Position numbers and translations under genes: made by a program. DNA of 64,000 nucleotides from Streptomyces cacaoi (lineage in GTDB: Bacteria > Actinomycetota > Actinomycetes > Streptomycetales > Streptomycetaceae), in assembly GCF_006539165.1 (NCBI RefSeq), contig NZ_BJMM01000007.1, forward strand, positions 337,708 through 401,707, in the 5' to 3' direction. The stretch's first letter is position 1, and each line of letters begins with the position of its first letter. Below, piece by piece: positions 25,674 to 34,155 of the stretch. The notes beneath the pieces were generated by a model that worked only from the letters and a program-made list of their open reading frames with translations, had not been told where the DNA came from and did not search any database.

Positions 25674-28445
25674 GTGAGCAGCGAGCAGAACGGCGACGGC
25701 CCAGCCCCCGAGGAGCCAGGACCCGAGGCGCGGCCGGCGCCCCGCACCCTCGCGGAGGACCTGCGCGCACGGGACGACGCCGCCCTCGCCGCACTGCTGC
25801 GGGCCCGCCCCGATCTGCTCTCGCCCGTCCCCGGCGATCTGACCCAGCTCGCCACCCGGGCCGGCACCCGCGCCTCCGTCGTCCGCGCCCTGGAGGGCCT
25901 CGACCGCTTCACGCTCCAGACGGCCGAGGCCCTCGCCGTCGCACCGCCCCCGGGCGCCGCCGGGCCCACCGTGCGCGAGTCGCTCGCCACGCTGCTGCCG
26001 GGCGAGGAGGCGGCCGAGCGGCTGCCCCGCGCGCTGGACGAGCTGCGGGCCCGCGCCCTGGTGTGGGGCGACGGGGACGGCGGCGGCGAGAACCCCCGGC
26101 TGGTGCGTACCGCGCGCGAACTGCTCGGTTCGCCCTCGCCGACCGGGCTGGGTCCGCCGCTCGCCGAGGCCGTCGGCACCGCCCGGCTCTCGCCCGCCCG
26201 GCTCCAGGAGATCCTCGGCGCCGCCGGGCTGCCCGCCACCCACGACCCGGTGAGCGCCGTCTCCGCGCTGACCTCGCTGTTCACCGACCCGGACCGGATG
26301 TCGGCGCTGCTGGACGGCGCGCCGGAGGGCGCGGTGCCGCTGCTGCGCAAGCTGGAGTGGGGCCCGCCGCACGGCACGGTGGACGTGGCCAACCCCTCCC
26401 GGCCCGTCGGCTGGCTGCTGGACCGCGCCCTGCTCGTACCGGCGGGCCCCGACGGCGACCGGAGCGAGAGCAGAGGAGAGAGAGCCGACAGGAGCGACAG
26501 CGGCGGCGGTACGGCCGCCGCCGGGACGGTCGTCCTCCCCCGCGAGGTGGCGCTGCATCTGCGCGGCGGGCGGGCGCACCGCGAGCCGCAGCCGGTTCCG
26601 CCGGCCGTCGCCGAGGAGCGCGTCCACCCGCCGGAGACCGTCGACGCCGCGGCGGCCGGCCAGGCGCTCGCCGCACTCGCCACCGTCGAGGAGCTGCTGG
26701 GCCACTGGGAGACCGAACCGCCGCCGGTACTGCGCGCCGGCGGCCTCGGCGTCCGCGATCTGCGGCGTGCCGCCGGACTGCTGGACGTGCCGGAGCAGCA
26801 GGCCGCCTTCTGGGCCGAACTCGCGTACGCCGCCGGCCTGGTGGCGTCCGACGGCGAGGTCGACGAGGCGTACGCGCCCACCCCGGCCTACGACGACTGG
26901 CTGCGGGCCGCCCCGCCGGAGCGCTGGGCGCTGCTGGCCACCGCCTGGCTCGCCGCGACGCGGGTGGCCGGCCCCGTCGGCGAGCGGGACACCAAGGGCA
27001 AGGCGCTCGCCGCGCTCGGCCCCGGCCTCGACCGCGGCCCGGCGCCCGATGTACGCCACCGCACCCTCACCCTGCTCGCCGGCCTCCCGCCGGGCACCCG
27101 GCCCGACCGGGCCTCCCTGCACGAACGCCTGCGCTGGGAACGCCCGTTGCAGGCCCACCGCGACCCGCACAGGACCGGCCGCCGCCCCGCCGACGGCACG
27201 GACCGCGGCCCCGCCCCGGCGCCCGCCCCGCCGGACACGCCGCCCGCCGCCGAGGAAGCGCCCGTCACCCTGCGGGACCGCCTGGCGCACTGGACGCTGG
27301 AGGAGGCGGAACTCCTGGGCGTCACCGGCCGCGGCGCCCTCGCCTCCTTCGCCCGCCCCCTGCTCGGCCCGACCGTCCCCGGCGAGCGCGCTCCCGCGGC
27401 CCCCGGCACCGCACCGGCGGCAGCGGCCGGCACACACGGCGGGGCCGCGGAGGCCCTGCGGAACGGCCGGCCCCGGGAGGAACAGGAAGCCGAGGCCGCC
27501 GAAGCCGTCGACCGGGCGGCCCGCGCGCTGGCACCCCTCGTCCCCGAACCGCTCACCGAGGTACTGCTCCAGGCCGATCTCACCGCCGTCGCGCCCGGCC
27601 CGCTGGAGCGTGAACTGTCCGCGTTCCTCGGCCTCATGGCGGACGTCGAGTCCAAGGGCGGCGCCACCGTCTACCGCTTCACGCCCGAGTCCGTACGCCG
27701 CGCGCTCGACGCCGGCCGCTCCGCCGCCGACCTGCACTCCTTCCTCGCCGGCCACTCCCGCACGCCGGTGCCGCAGCCGCTGACGTACCTGATCGACGAC
27801 GTCGCCCGCCGCCACGGCCGGCTGCGCGTCGGCGCCGCCTCCTCCTATCTGCGGTGCGACGACGACGCCCTGCTCGCCGGGCTGCTCGCCGACCGCCGCG
27901 CCGCCCCGCTCCGCCTGCGGATGCTCGCGCCGACCGTGCTCGCCTCGGCCGCACCGCCCGACCAACTCCTCGCCCGGCTGCGCGAGATGGGCTACGCGCC
28001 CGCGGCCGAATCCGCCGAGGGCGACGTCCTCCTCGGCCGTCCCGATGTGCGCCGCACCCCGCCCCGCCGTCCGCCGGAGCCGGTGCCCGACCGGCCGCCG
28101 CTCCCGGACGCCGCGCTGCTGACCGCCGCCGTACGCGCCATCCGCGCCGGCGACCACGCCGCGACCCTCCCGCACAAGCCCAAGGCTCCGGCCTCCACGC
28201 CGCCCGACGGCGGTCTCCCGCGCACCGTCATGGCCGACACCCTCGCCACGATGCAGTCGGCCACCCTGACCGGCACACCCCTGTGGATCGGCTACGTCAA
28301 CGCGGACGGTGCCGCCTCGCAGCGCGTGATCGCCCCCGTCAAGGTCGAGGGCGGCTTCGTCACCGCGTACGACCACACGGCCGACGAGGTCCGCACCTAT
28401 CCCCTGCACCGCATCACCGGCGTCGCCGAGATCACGGAGGACTGA
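25674..28445 (+). CDS. Helicase-associated protein (XPB-type Helicase_C_3 domain)
   Basis: A 923-residue actinobacterial protein annotated in relatives as helicase C-terminal or helicase XPB/Ssl2 N-terminal domain protein. It has no Walker A or DExH motif, so it is unlikely to be a helicase by itself. The N-terminal half repeats helical winged elements (LAEDLRARDDAALAALLRARPDLL; LTQLATRAGTRASVVRALEGL). The C-terminal part carries the Helicase_C_3-like block (RFTPESVRRALDAGRSAADLHSFLAGHS, then VPQPLTYLIDDVARRHGRLRVGAASSYLRCDD) and ends with a WYL-like fold (PLWIGYVNADGAASQRVIAPVKVEGG). It precedes a nuclease gene and an XPB helicase gene. The GTG start follows GTGGGGAGC. Confidence 0.85.
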   Translation: MSSEQNGDGPAPEEPGPEARPAPRTLAEDLRARDDAALAALLRARPDLLSPVPGDLTQLATRAGTRASVVRALEGLDRFTLQTAEALAVAPPPGAAGPTVRESLATLLPGEEAAERLPRALDELRARALVWGDGDGGGENPRLVRTARELLGSPSPTGLGPPLAEAVGTARLSPARLQEILGAAGLPATHDPVSAVSALTSLFTDPDRMSALLDGAPEGAVPLLRKLEWGPPHGTVDVANPSRPVGWLLDRALLVPAGPDGDRSESRGERADRSDSGGGTAAAGTVVLPREVALHLRGGRAHREPQPVPPAVAEERVHPPETVDAAAAGQALAALATVEELLGHWETEPPPVLRAGGLGVRDLRRAAGLLDVPEQQAAFWAELAYAAGLVASDGEVDEAYAPTPAYDDWLRAAPPERWALLATAWLAATRVAGPVGERDTKGKALAALGPGLDRGPAPDVRHRTLTLLAGLPPGTRPDRASLHERLRWERPLQAHRDPHRTGRRPADGTDRGPAPAPAPPDTPPAAEEAPVTLRDRLAHWTLEEAELLGVTGRGALASFARPLLGPTVPGERAPAAPGTAPAAAAGTHGGAAEALRNGRPREEQEAEAAEAVDRAARALAPLVPEPLTEVLLQADLTAVAPGPLERELSAFLGLMADVESKGGATVYRFTPESVRRALDAGRSAADLHSFLAGHSRTPVPQPLTYLIDDVARRHGRLRVGAASSYLRCDDDALLAGLLADRRAAPLRLRMLAPTVLASAAPPDQLLARLREMGYAPAAESAEGDVLLGRPDVRRTPPRRPPEPVPDRPPLPDAALLTAAVRAIRAGDHAATLPHKPKAPASTPPDGGLPRTVMADTLATMQSATLTGTPLWIGYVNADGAASQRVIAPVKVEGGFVTAYDHTADEVRTYPLHRITGVAEITED

Positions 28446-28558
28446 GACAGCCGCACGGACCGCCGTGTTCGATGGCTGTCCACCTTTGGGTGAACGTACC
28501 GTCGTACGCAGGACTACGGGCCGCATCCCCGTCCACACTCACGCGCATGGGAGCAGTG

Positions 28559-29164
28559 ATGGCCGCAGAAGCCCCGGTACACGCCACCGAGGAGACCTGG
28601 GCGTTCCCGCCCGCCGACGGATGGACGTTCGACCAGGTGAAGGATCTTGATCTGCCCTTCGACTGGGAACTCGTGGACGGGAAGATCGTGGTTCGTGGAC
28701 AAGCAGTCGTTCTGCACAACGAGATGCGGGACGGGATCGTGCATGCCCTTCGGCAGGCCCGCACCAAGCCCTTCAGGGTGCTGGCAGAACAGTGCGTGAT
28801 GCTGGACGAGCGCAACGTGCGCAAACCGGACATCATCGTCTACGACCCGACGGGCCTGGACCTCAGCCGCGTCGAGTGCGTGCCGGTGAAGAACGTCGCC
28901 CTCGCCGTGGAAGTCGTCTCCCCCGGCTCCCGCAGCGACGACCGGATCCTCAAGCCGGCGCTCTTCGCCCAGGCCAAGGTCCCCTACTACTGGCGGGTGG
29001 AGCGCACCCGGGAGGACCGCGCCGTCGTCCACGAGTACTGGCTCAACGCCGAGACCCGCAGCTACTTCCCGGCACCCCCGCACCCCGTCCACCGGGAGAA
29101 GCTCGCCACGGACCACCCGTACCCCGTCCAGCTCGACCTCACGGAGCTGACCGCGGGCCTGTGA
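28559..29164 (+). CDS. Uma2 family PD-(D/E)XK nuclease-like protein
   Basis: A 201-residue protein. The Uma2 core is clear: WELVDGKIVV (Glu), KPDIIVYD (Asp of the PD motif) and ALAVEVVSPGSRSDD (E-x-V with the usual VEVxSPxS). The Lys that completes the site is likely the one in ILKPALFAQAKVPYYWRVE. Uma2 proteins are greatly expanded in streptomycetes and their role is poorly known. It sits between the helicase-associated gene and the XPB helicase gene, all on one strand. ATG at 28559 is supported by GGGAG; another ATG lies four codons upstream. A hairpin follows the stop. Confidence 0.9.
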   Translation: MAAEAPVHATEETWAFPPADGWTFDQVKDLDLPFDWELVDGKIVVRGQAVVLHNEMRDGIVHALRQARTKPFRVLAEQCVMLDERNVRKPDIIVYDPTGLDLSRVECVPVKNVALAVEVVSPGSRSDDRILKPALFAQAKVPYYWRVERTREDRAVVHEYWLNAETRSYFPAPPHPVHREKLATDHPYPVQLDLTELTAGL

Positions 29165-29176
29165 CCGCCCCGCCCC

Positions 29177-29204
29177 GGCCCCGCCTCTTCCCGGAGGCGG
29201 GGCC
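29177..29204 (+). terminator. Hairpin after the Uma2 gene
   Basis: GGCCCCGCCTC and GAGGCGGGGCC form a perfect 11-bp stem with a 6-base loop, 13 bases after the stop and followed by TTCGTC. It suggests that the XPB gene has its own promoter. Confidence 0.8.
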
Positions 29205-29321
29205 TTCGTCTGGGCCGGGCCGGGCCCGGTCACGCCCGGGGCTCTCTGCGGGCCCCGCGTCTCCCCGGCCCCGTGCGGCACACTGGACGTTTGGCCCATC
29301 CGCGACCGGAAGGAGACGCGC

Positions 29322-31106
29322 GTGAACGGTGGCCCCCTCATCGTGCAGAGCGACAAGACGCTGCTGCTGGAGGTCGATCACGAGCAGGCCGAGGCGTGCC
29401 GGCGGGACATCGCCGCCTTCGCCGAGCTGGAGCGGGCTCCCGAGCACATCCACACCTACCGGGTGACACCGCTGGGGCTGTGGAACGCGCGGGCGGCCGG
29501 GCACGACGCGGAGCAGGTCGTGGACGCGCTGGTGCGTCACGCGCGGTATCCGGTGCCGCACGCGCTGCTCGTCGACATCGCGGAGACCATGGCGCGCTAC
29601 GGCCGCCTCACCCTGGTCAAGCACCCGGCGCACGGGCTGGTCCTGGAGAGCAGCGACCGGGCGGTGCTGGAGGAGGTGCTGCGCTCGAAGCGGGTGCAGC
29701 CGCTGGTCGGGGAGCGGATCGCCGGGCCGGACGCGGCCGACGGCGGTTCGGTGGTGGTGCATCCCTCGGAGCGCGGCCAGATCAAGCAGGTGCTGCTGAA
29801 ACTGGGCTGGCCGGCCGAGGACCTCGCCGGGTACGTGGACGGCGAGGCGCACCCGATCCGGCTGGAGGAGCGGGACGCCGAGGGCAACGCGTGGTCGCTG
29901 CGGCCGTATCAGGAGCAGGCCGTGGAGGGCTTCTGGCACGGCGGGTCCGGTGTCGTGGTGCTGCCGTGCGGCGCGGGCAAGACTCTGGTCGGGGCCGGGG
30001 CGATGGCCAAGGCGCAGGCCACGACGTTGATCCTGGTCACGAACACGGTCTCGGCCCGGCAGTGGAAGCACGAGCTGGTGCGGCGCACCTCGCTGACCGA
30101 GGACGAGATCGGCGAGTACAGCGGGACGAAGAAGGAGATCCGGCCCGTCACCATCGCCACGTACCAGGTGATCACGACCAAGCGGAAGGGCGTCTACCCG
30201 CATCTGGAGCTGTTCGACTCCCGTGACTGGGGTCTGATCGTCTACGACGAGGTGCATCTGCTGCCCGCGCCGGTGTTCAAGTTCACCGCCGATCTCCAGG
30301 CCCGCCGTCGGCTGGGGCTGACGGCGACGCTGGTGCGCGAGGACGGCCGCGAGTCCGATGTGTTCTCGCTGATCGGGCCGAAGCGGTTCGACGCGCCCTG
30401 GAAGGAGATCGAGAACCAGGGCTGGATCGCACCGGCCGACTGCGTCGAGGTCCGGGTCAGCCTCACCGACTCCGAGCGGCTGGCGTACGCGACGGCCGAG
30501 CCGGAGGAGAAGTACCGGTTCTGCGCGACGACGGACAGCAAGCGGAAGGTCACCGAGGCGCTGGTGCGGCGGCACGCGGGCGAGCAGACGCTGGTGATCG
30601 GCCAGTACATCGACCAGCTCGACGAGTTGGGCGAGCATCTGGGCGCCCCCGTCATCAAGGGCGACACCAGCAACGCGCAGCGGGAGAAGCTGTTCGACGC
30701 GTTCCGGCAGGGCGAGATCGGCTGCCTGGTCGTCTCGAAGGTCGCCAACTTCTCCGTCGACCTGCCGGAGGCGACCGTCGCCATACAGGTCTCCGGGACG
30801 TTCGGTTCGCGGCAGGAGGAGGCGCAGCGGCTCGGCCGGGTGCTGCGGCCCAAGGCCGACGGGCACGAGGCCCGGTTCTACTCGGTCGTGGCGCGCGACA
30901 CCATCGACCAGGACTTCGCCGCGCACCGTCAGCGGTTCCTCGCCGAGCAGGGGTACGCCTACCGCATCGTCGACTCCGTCGATCTGCTGTCGGGCCGCGA
31001 TCTGCCGCCGCAGGAGCTGCCGGGCGGGACGCCGGGCGCCGACGACGGCGCGGGGCGGCCGGGGGACGGCACCGGCGCGGGCGAACTGTCGGGCGACGAG
31101 GGCTGA
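29322..31106 (+). CDS. DNA repair helicase XPB (SF2)
   Basis: A 594-residue superfamily-2 DNA helicase of the bacterial XPB group. Residues 1-180 form the N-terminal damage-recognition-like and Helicase_C_3-like part. Then come motif I VVVLPCGAGKTLVGAG (about residue 216), motif II YDEVHLLPA (DEVH, about 309), motif III LGLTATLVR, and in the second RecA domain VSKVANFSVDLPEA and motif VI QEEAQRLGRVLRPK. It unwinds damaged DNA; in bacteria its pathway is not well defined. The GTG start follows GGAAGGAG. The tail after residue 555 is Gly/Asp-rich. Confidence 0.94.
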   Translation: MNGGPLIVQSDKTLLLEVDHEQAEACRRDIAAFAELERAPEHIHTYRVTPLGLWNARAAGHDAEQVVDALVRHARYPVPHALLVDIAETMARYGRLTLVKHPAHGLVLESSDRAVLEEVLRSKRVQPLVGERIAGPDAADGGSVVVHPSERGQIKQVLLKLGWPAEDLAGYVDGEAHPIRLEERDAEGNAWSLRPYQEQAVEGFWHGGSGVVVLPCGAGKTLVGAGAMAKAQATTLILVTNTVSARQWKHELVRRTSLTEDEIGEYSGTKKEIRPVTIATYQVITTKRKGVYPHLELFDSRDWGLIVYDEVHLLPAPVFKFTADLQARRRLGLTATLVREDGRESDVFSLIGPKRFDAPWKEIENQGWIAPADCVEVRVSLTDSERLAYATAEPEEKYRFCATTDSKRKVTEALVRRHAGEQTLVIGQYIDQLDELGEHLGAPVIKGDTSNAQREKLFDAFRQGEIGCLVVSKVANFSVDLPEATVAIQVSGTFGSRQEEAQRLGRVLRPKADGHEARFYSVVARDTIDQDFAAHRQRFLAEQGYAYRIVDSVDLLSGRDLPPQELPGGTPGADDGAGRPGDGTGAGELSGDEG

Positions 31107-31259
31107 TCGACCGGCTCCTTTCGGGAGGGGGCGGCGTCTTCCCTGCCGGGGTGGCGTTTCCCTCCCCGGGGCGGCGTCCGTCCCCCTCCCCCGGGGTGGC
31201 GTGCCCCTTCCCGGGGTGGTGTCTTCCCGGGTGGTGTCTTCCCGGGGTGCCGACGGTGG
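31107..31259. repeat. GC-rich repetitive spacer between convergent genes
   Basis: The 153-bp gap between the XPB helicase and the acyl-CoA-ligase-like gene consists of imperfect copies of TTCCCGGGGTGGTGTC with lengths of 15-26 bp. At least six CCGGG(G)TGG cores can be counted between 31148 and 31255. No gene is apparent. Runs of complementary C and G could fold and may help terminate both genes. Confidence 0.6.
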
Positions 31260-32807
31260 TCAGGCGCCCTCGGCCGCGGCCTGGTGGGCGGGGCGGAGGG
31301 TGACCCGGCCGTCGGGTGCGATGGTGGCCGTCTCGCCGGTGCGCAGCCAGCCGTCGTGCGCGGGCGCGGGCCCGCCGGTGCAGCGGGCGGTGACCCAGGG
31401 GCCGCGCAGCAGCAGTTCGCCGGCGGAACGGCCGTCCCAGGGCAGGGGCGCGAGATCGGGCCCCGTGACGCCGTACTCCACCGGGGCGGGGAAGCGGTAG
31501 CCGCCCTCCTCCGCGCGGGCCACACAGGCCGGCGCGAGCACCTCGGGCACACCCCAGGCGCACGCCACCCGCGCCCCCAGGAGCCGGGTCAACACACCGG
31601 CCAGCCCGGCCCGTTGGGGTGCCGTGCCGGGGTGCGCGGCGATCACGGCCTCGCGCAGGGAGCTGAGGTCGCGCGGCCGTCCGGCCAGCTCGTCGGCGAG
31701 CCCGTGCCACACCGGCGGCTCGGCGACGAGGAGTGTCGGGCGCTCCTGTTCGGCCGCGACCGCCAGCGCCGGGGGCCGGCCGAACGCGCCGGGCAGCAGC
31801 AGCGAGGCGCCCGAGGCGAAGGCCGCGTACGGCAGGCCCCACGCGAGCATGTGCGACAGCGGGACGACGGGCAGGACGACGTCCTCCTCCGTCAGGCCGT
31901 ACGCCTGCGGGGCCTGGGCGTAGAGGGCGTGCAGATACAGCGCGCGGTGGCTGAACGCGACGGCCCGCAACTCCCCACCGCCCGCGCCCGATCGGCCCTG
32001 TTCCCGGAGTGCCCGGAGTTCCCGGAGCTCCCGCAATCCCCGGAGTTCCCGCGGCTCTCGCAGTTCCCGCGGCTCCCGCGCCCGGTCCGCCTCGCGTGCC
32101 GTCGCCCGCTCTCCCGGCCGCCCCCGGACCTCCGGCTTCTCGGCGCCCCGCTGTTCCGCCGGGGCGCCCGGCGCGGTCGCGGGCCCGATGTGGCACAGCA
32201 CGGCCGCGTCCCGCTCGTCCGTCGAGGGCCACGGACAGTGGTCGGGGCGGTCGTCGATGAGGGTCTCGTAGTCGTGGACGGTGACGCCGTACTCGGTGCC
32301 GCCCGTGACGACGGGGGTGCCGGGGGCCGTCGTGTCCCCGGCGACGACGACGTGTTCGAGGTGTGCGGTCTGCCGCAGCCACGGCAGTGCCGACGCCAGC
32401 GAGGGCAGCCCCGTCGCGTCGGTGAGCAGCACCCGCGCCGCGCCGTCGTCGAGCACGGCGGCGAGCAGCGCCGGGTCCCGCGGCGCGGCGAGCGGATCAC
32501 CGGCCGGGGCGCCCAGCGGGTGCAGCACGGCACCCATGGCGGGCACGGCGAGCTGGGCCTCCAGATGGTCCGCCGTGTTGGCCATGAGCGTGGCGACGGT
32601 GTCGCCGGGGCGCACGCCGAGCGCGTCCCGCAGGGCGTTCGCGAGCCGAGTGGCGCGGGTGCCGACGGTGCGGAAGTCGCGGCGGTCGGGCACGGCGCCC
32701 CGCGCGGTGCCGCGCCAGGTCGTCACGGTGGAGGTGGCGTGCGCGCGCATCCCGTGGACGAGAAGCCGGGTCAGGGTCAGCGGGGTGTCCTGGGTCGTGC
32801 TGCGCAC
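31260..32807 (-). CDS. Degenerate acyl-CoA ligase-like (AMP-binding) protein
   Basis: A 515-residue relative of fatty-acyl-CoA synthetases. The N-terminal part fits (LTRLLVHGMRAH...; GTRATRLANALRDALGVRPGDTVATLMANTADHLE), as do SHMLAWGLPYAAFASGASLLLPG and VWHGLADELAG. The ATP-binding loop (TSGTTGxPK-like), which should follow near residue 190, is missing and replaced by about 60 low-complexity residues with R-E-L-R-E-P repeats. The TGD motif reads TGE, and the chain stops there, so the C-terminal swivel domain with its catalytic Lys is absent. Catalysis looks unlikely. The GTG start has GAGGAGAGC upstream. Confidence 0.8.
   Translation of the reverse strand: MRSTTQDTPLTLTRLLVHGMRAHATSTVTTWRGTARGAVPDRRDFRTVGTRATRLANALRDALGVRPGDTVATLMANTADHLEAQLAVPAMGAVLHPLGAPAGDPLAAPRDPALLAAVLDDGAARVLLTDATGLPSLASALPWLRQTAHLEHVVVAGDTTAPGTPVVTGGTEYGVTVHDYETLIDDRPDHCPWPSTDERDAAVLCHIGPATAPGAPAEQRGAEKPEVRGRPGERATAREADRAREPRELREPRELRGLRELRELRALREQGRSGAGGGELRAVAFSHRALYLHALYAQAPQAYGLTEEDVVLPVVPLSHMLAWGLPYAAFASGASLLLPGAFGRPPALAVAAEQERPTLLVAEPPVWHGLADELAGRPRDLSSLREAVIAAHPGTAPQRAGLAGVLTRLLGARVACAWGVPEVLAPACVARAEEGGYRFPAPVEYGVTGPDLAPLPWDGRSAGELLLRGPWVTARCTGGPAPAHDGWLRTGETATIAPDGRVTLRPAHQAAAEGA
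31995..32085. repeat. 9-bp-period array inside the acyl-CoA-ligase-like gene
   Basis: Plus-strand units such as CCCGGAGTT, CCCGGAGCT, CCCGCAATC, CCCGCGGCT follow each other about nine times. On the coding strand they give the repeated Arg/Glu/Leu/Pro segment that replaces the nucleotide-binding loop. Confidence 0.8.
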
Positions 32808-33055
32808 ACGCTCTCCTCGGCCTGGTTCGCGCTCGTCGGTCCGGCACGCGCCGTGCGCGCTCCGCGAGGCGGCTCGCTGTGCCGGGGCCGACCGGATGGC
32901 ACCGGGGCGGCCCCGGCGGCGGGTCACCTACCCCGTCCGGCGCTGCTCAGTACCGCGGCGCGGCACCGCACCGGCCGGTCCCGGCGCCCTCTCGCCCCGC
33001 CTTCCCCTCCCGTCACACCGCTGCCGCGGGCGGTCGGGCGGGGCTGCGGGCGGGG

Positions 33056-33298
33056 CTACGAGCGGGCACCGCGCCGTTCGGTGAGCGTCGCCTCGTCACC
33101 GCCCAGGATGACGACGCTGAACGCGGCCGAGCCGAAGGCGCGGACGGCGCGCACCGCGTCGTGCGCGGTGCGGCGCAGCCGGTGCGGGTGCTCCGGCCCG
33201 GTGTGGACGGAGGTGGGACGGCGGCGGCCGGTGCGGTGCCGGGCCGGCGCGCAGGTCGCGTGGCCGTGGTGTGCGGTCTGCATCGGTGCGCTGTTCAT
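33056..33298 (-). CDS. Small hypothetical protein
   Basis: An 80-residue protein, MNSAPMQTAHHGH at the start. The C-terminal half (LRRTAHDAVRAVRAFGSAAFSVVILGGDE) has an amphipathic helix followed by a short hydrophobic stretch; the N-terminal half is His/Arg/Pro-rich. I do not recognise a family. GAGGCTTG upstream of the ATG is a passable ribosome site. It lies 248 bp upstream of the ligase-like gene on the same strand and may or may not be co-transcribed. Confidence 0.5.
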   Translation of the reverse strand: MNSAPMQTAHHGHATCAPARHRTGRRRPTSVHTGPEHPHRLRRTAHDAVRAVRAFGSAAFSVVILGGDEATLTERRGARS

Positions 33299-34155
33299 GG
33301 CACAAGCCTCGCCGGACGGCGCCCGCGCGGGCATCAGCCGGACGGTCCGAAAGCCCGCGCCCGCCCTACGACTCAGGTCGCACCCCGTTCCTCCGGCAGG
33401 ACCGGGGGAGAACCCCACCGGGCTTCCCCGAAAGGATGAACCTCCTGCCTGCCCGTACACCCTCCCCGACCGGACCGCCCCCGTCTTCCCGCTCGGACAC
33501 CGTGCCGCTCGGACACCGTGCCGCTCGGCCCCGGGCACCCGGACACCCCGACACCCGGCGCCCGGGCGCCCTGGTACCCGCCGGGCCGCACCGCGTCCGC
33601 CGCCGGATCCCCCGATACCCGCCGGGCAGGACGTCACCGCACCTCACCGCTGTCCGGACGCGCGGCTCAACCACCGCCCCGAGCGGCCCCGTTGACGAGC
33701 CCGTCGCCCCCCCGTCGCCGCCCTCGACGGCACCCGACGGCACCCAACTGTGCACCCGGCTGTGCACCCGACGACGCCGAACAGCTCCGGACAGCTCAGG
33801 ACAGCGCCCGACAGCCGCAGGCCCGCAGCGGACGGCCCCGCCGGACCCCGCGGCAAAAACCGTTCGACGGTGTGCCGGGCGGAGGCTAGACTCCCCCGCT
33901 TGTCCCCCTCGCCGCCGGTGGGCCCGCCCGCCCGGCCCGCGAGGTGCCCGCCGCACGGAAACCGGCCGGGCCTTCCGTTCCGTACCCGTACGACGCGCCG
34001 CACGACCGCCGCGTCCCGCGCTCCGCACCGCCGCGCCCCGCGCGGGTGCCGAGACCGCCGCCTGCCGGCCCGGCCCGACCGGGTCTCTTCGGCGTGCCGG
34101 TCCGCCCTGGCGCGGGAGCGTCGGCGTGCCCGCACGGCATCCCGGAGGCAGCCAG
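33299..34155. other. 857-bp region upstream of the HelD-like gene
   Basis: I see no convincing gene. At 33490-33521 the 16-bp string CGCTCGGACACCGTGC is directly repeated. From 33520 to 33620 the sequence is C-rich with many CCCGGACAC-like steps. A promoter-like pair lies at 33863-33892. The helicase frame is open to the left for almost 900 bp without family similarity, which is expected at this GC content. Confidence 0.5.
33863..33892 (+). promoter_or_regulatory. Probable vegetative-type promoter for the HelD-like gene
   Basis: TTCGAC (33863-33868) and TAGACT (33887-33892) are separated by 18 bp, close to the principal-sigma pattern of streptomycetes. Transcription would start near 33899 and give a leader of about 255 bases. 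I did not find the inverted repeat known as the rifamycin-associated element in this leader. Confidence 0.55.

Noticed and set aside
33271..34155. In-frame 5' extension of the HelD-like gene by nearly 300 codons
   Set aside because: The family similarity begins just after GTG 34156, which has a ribosome site, and a promoter lies inside the supposed extension.
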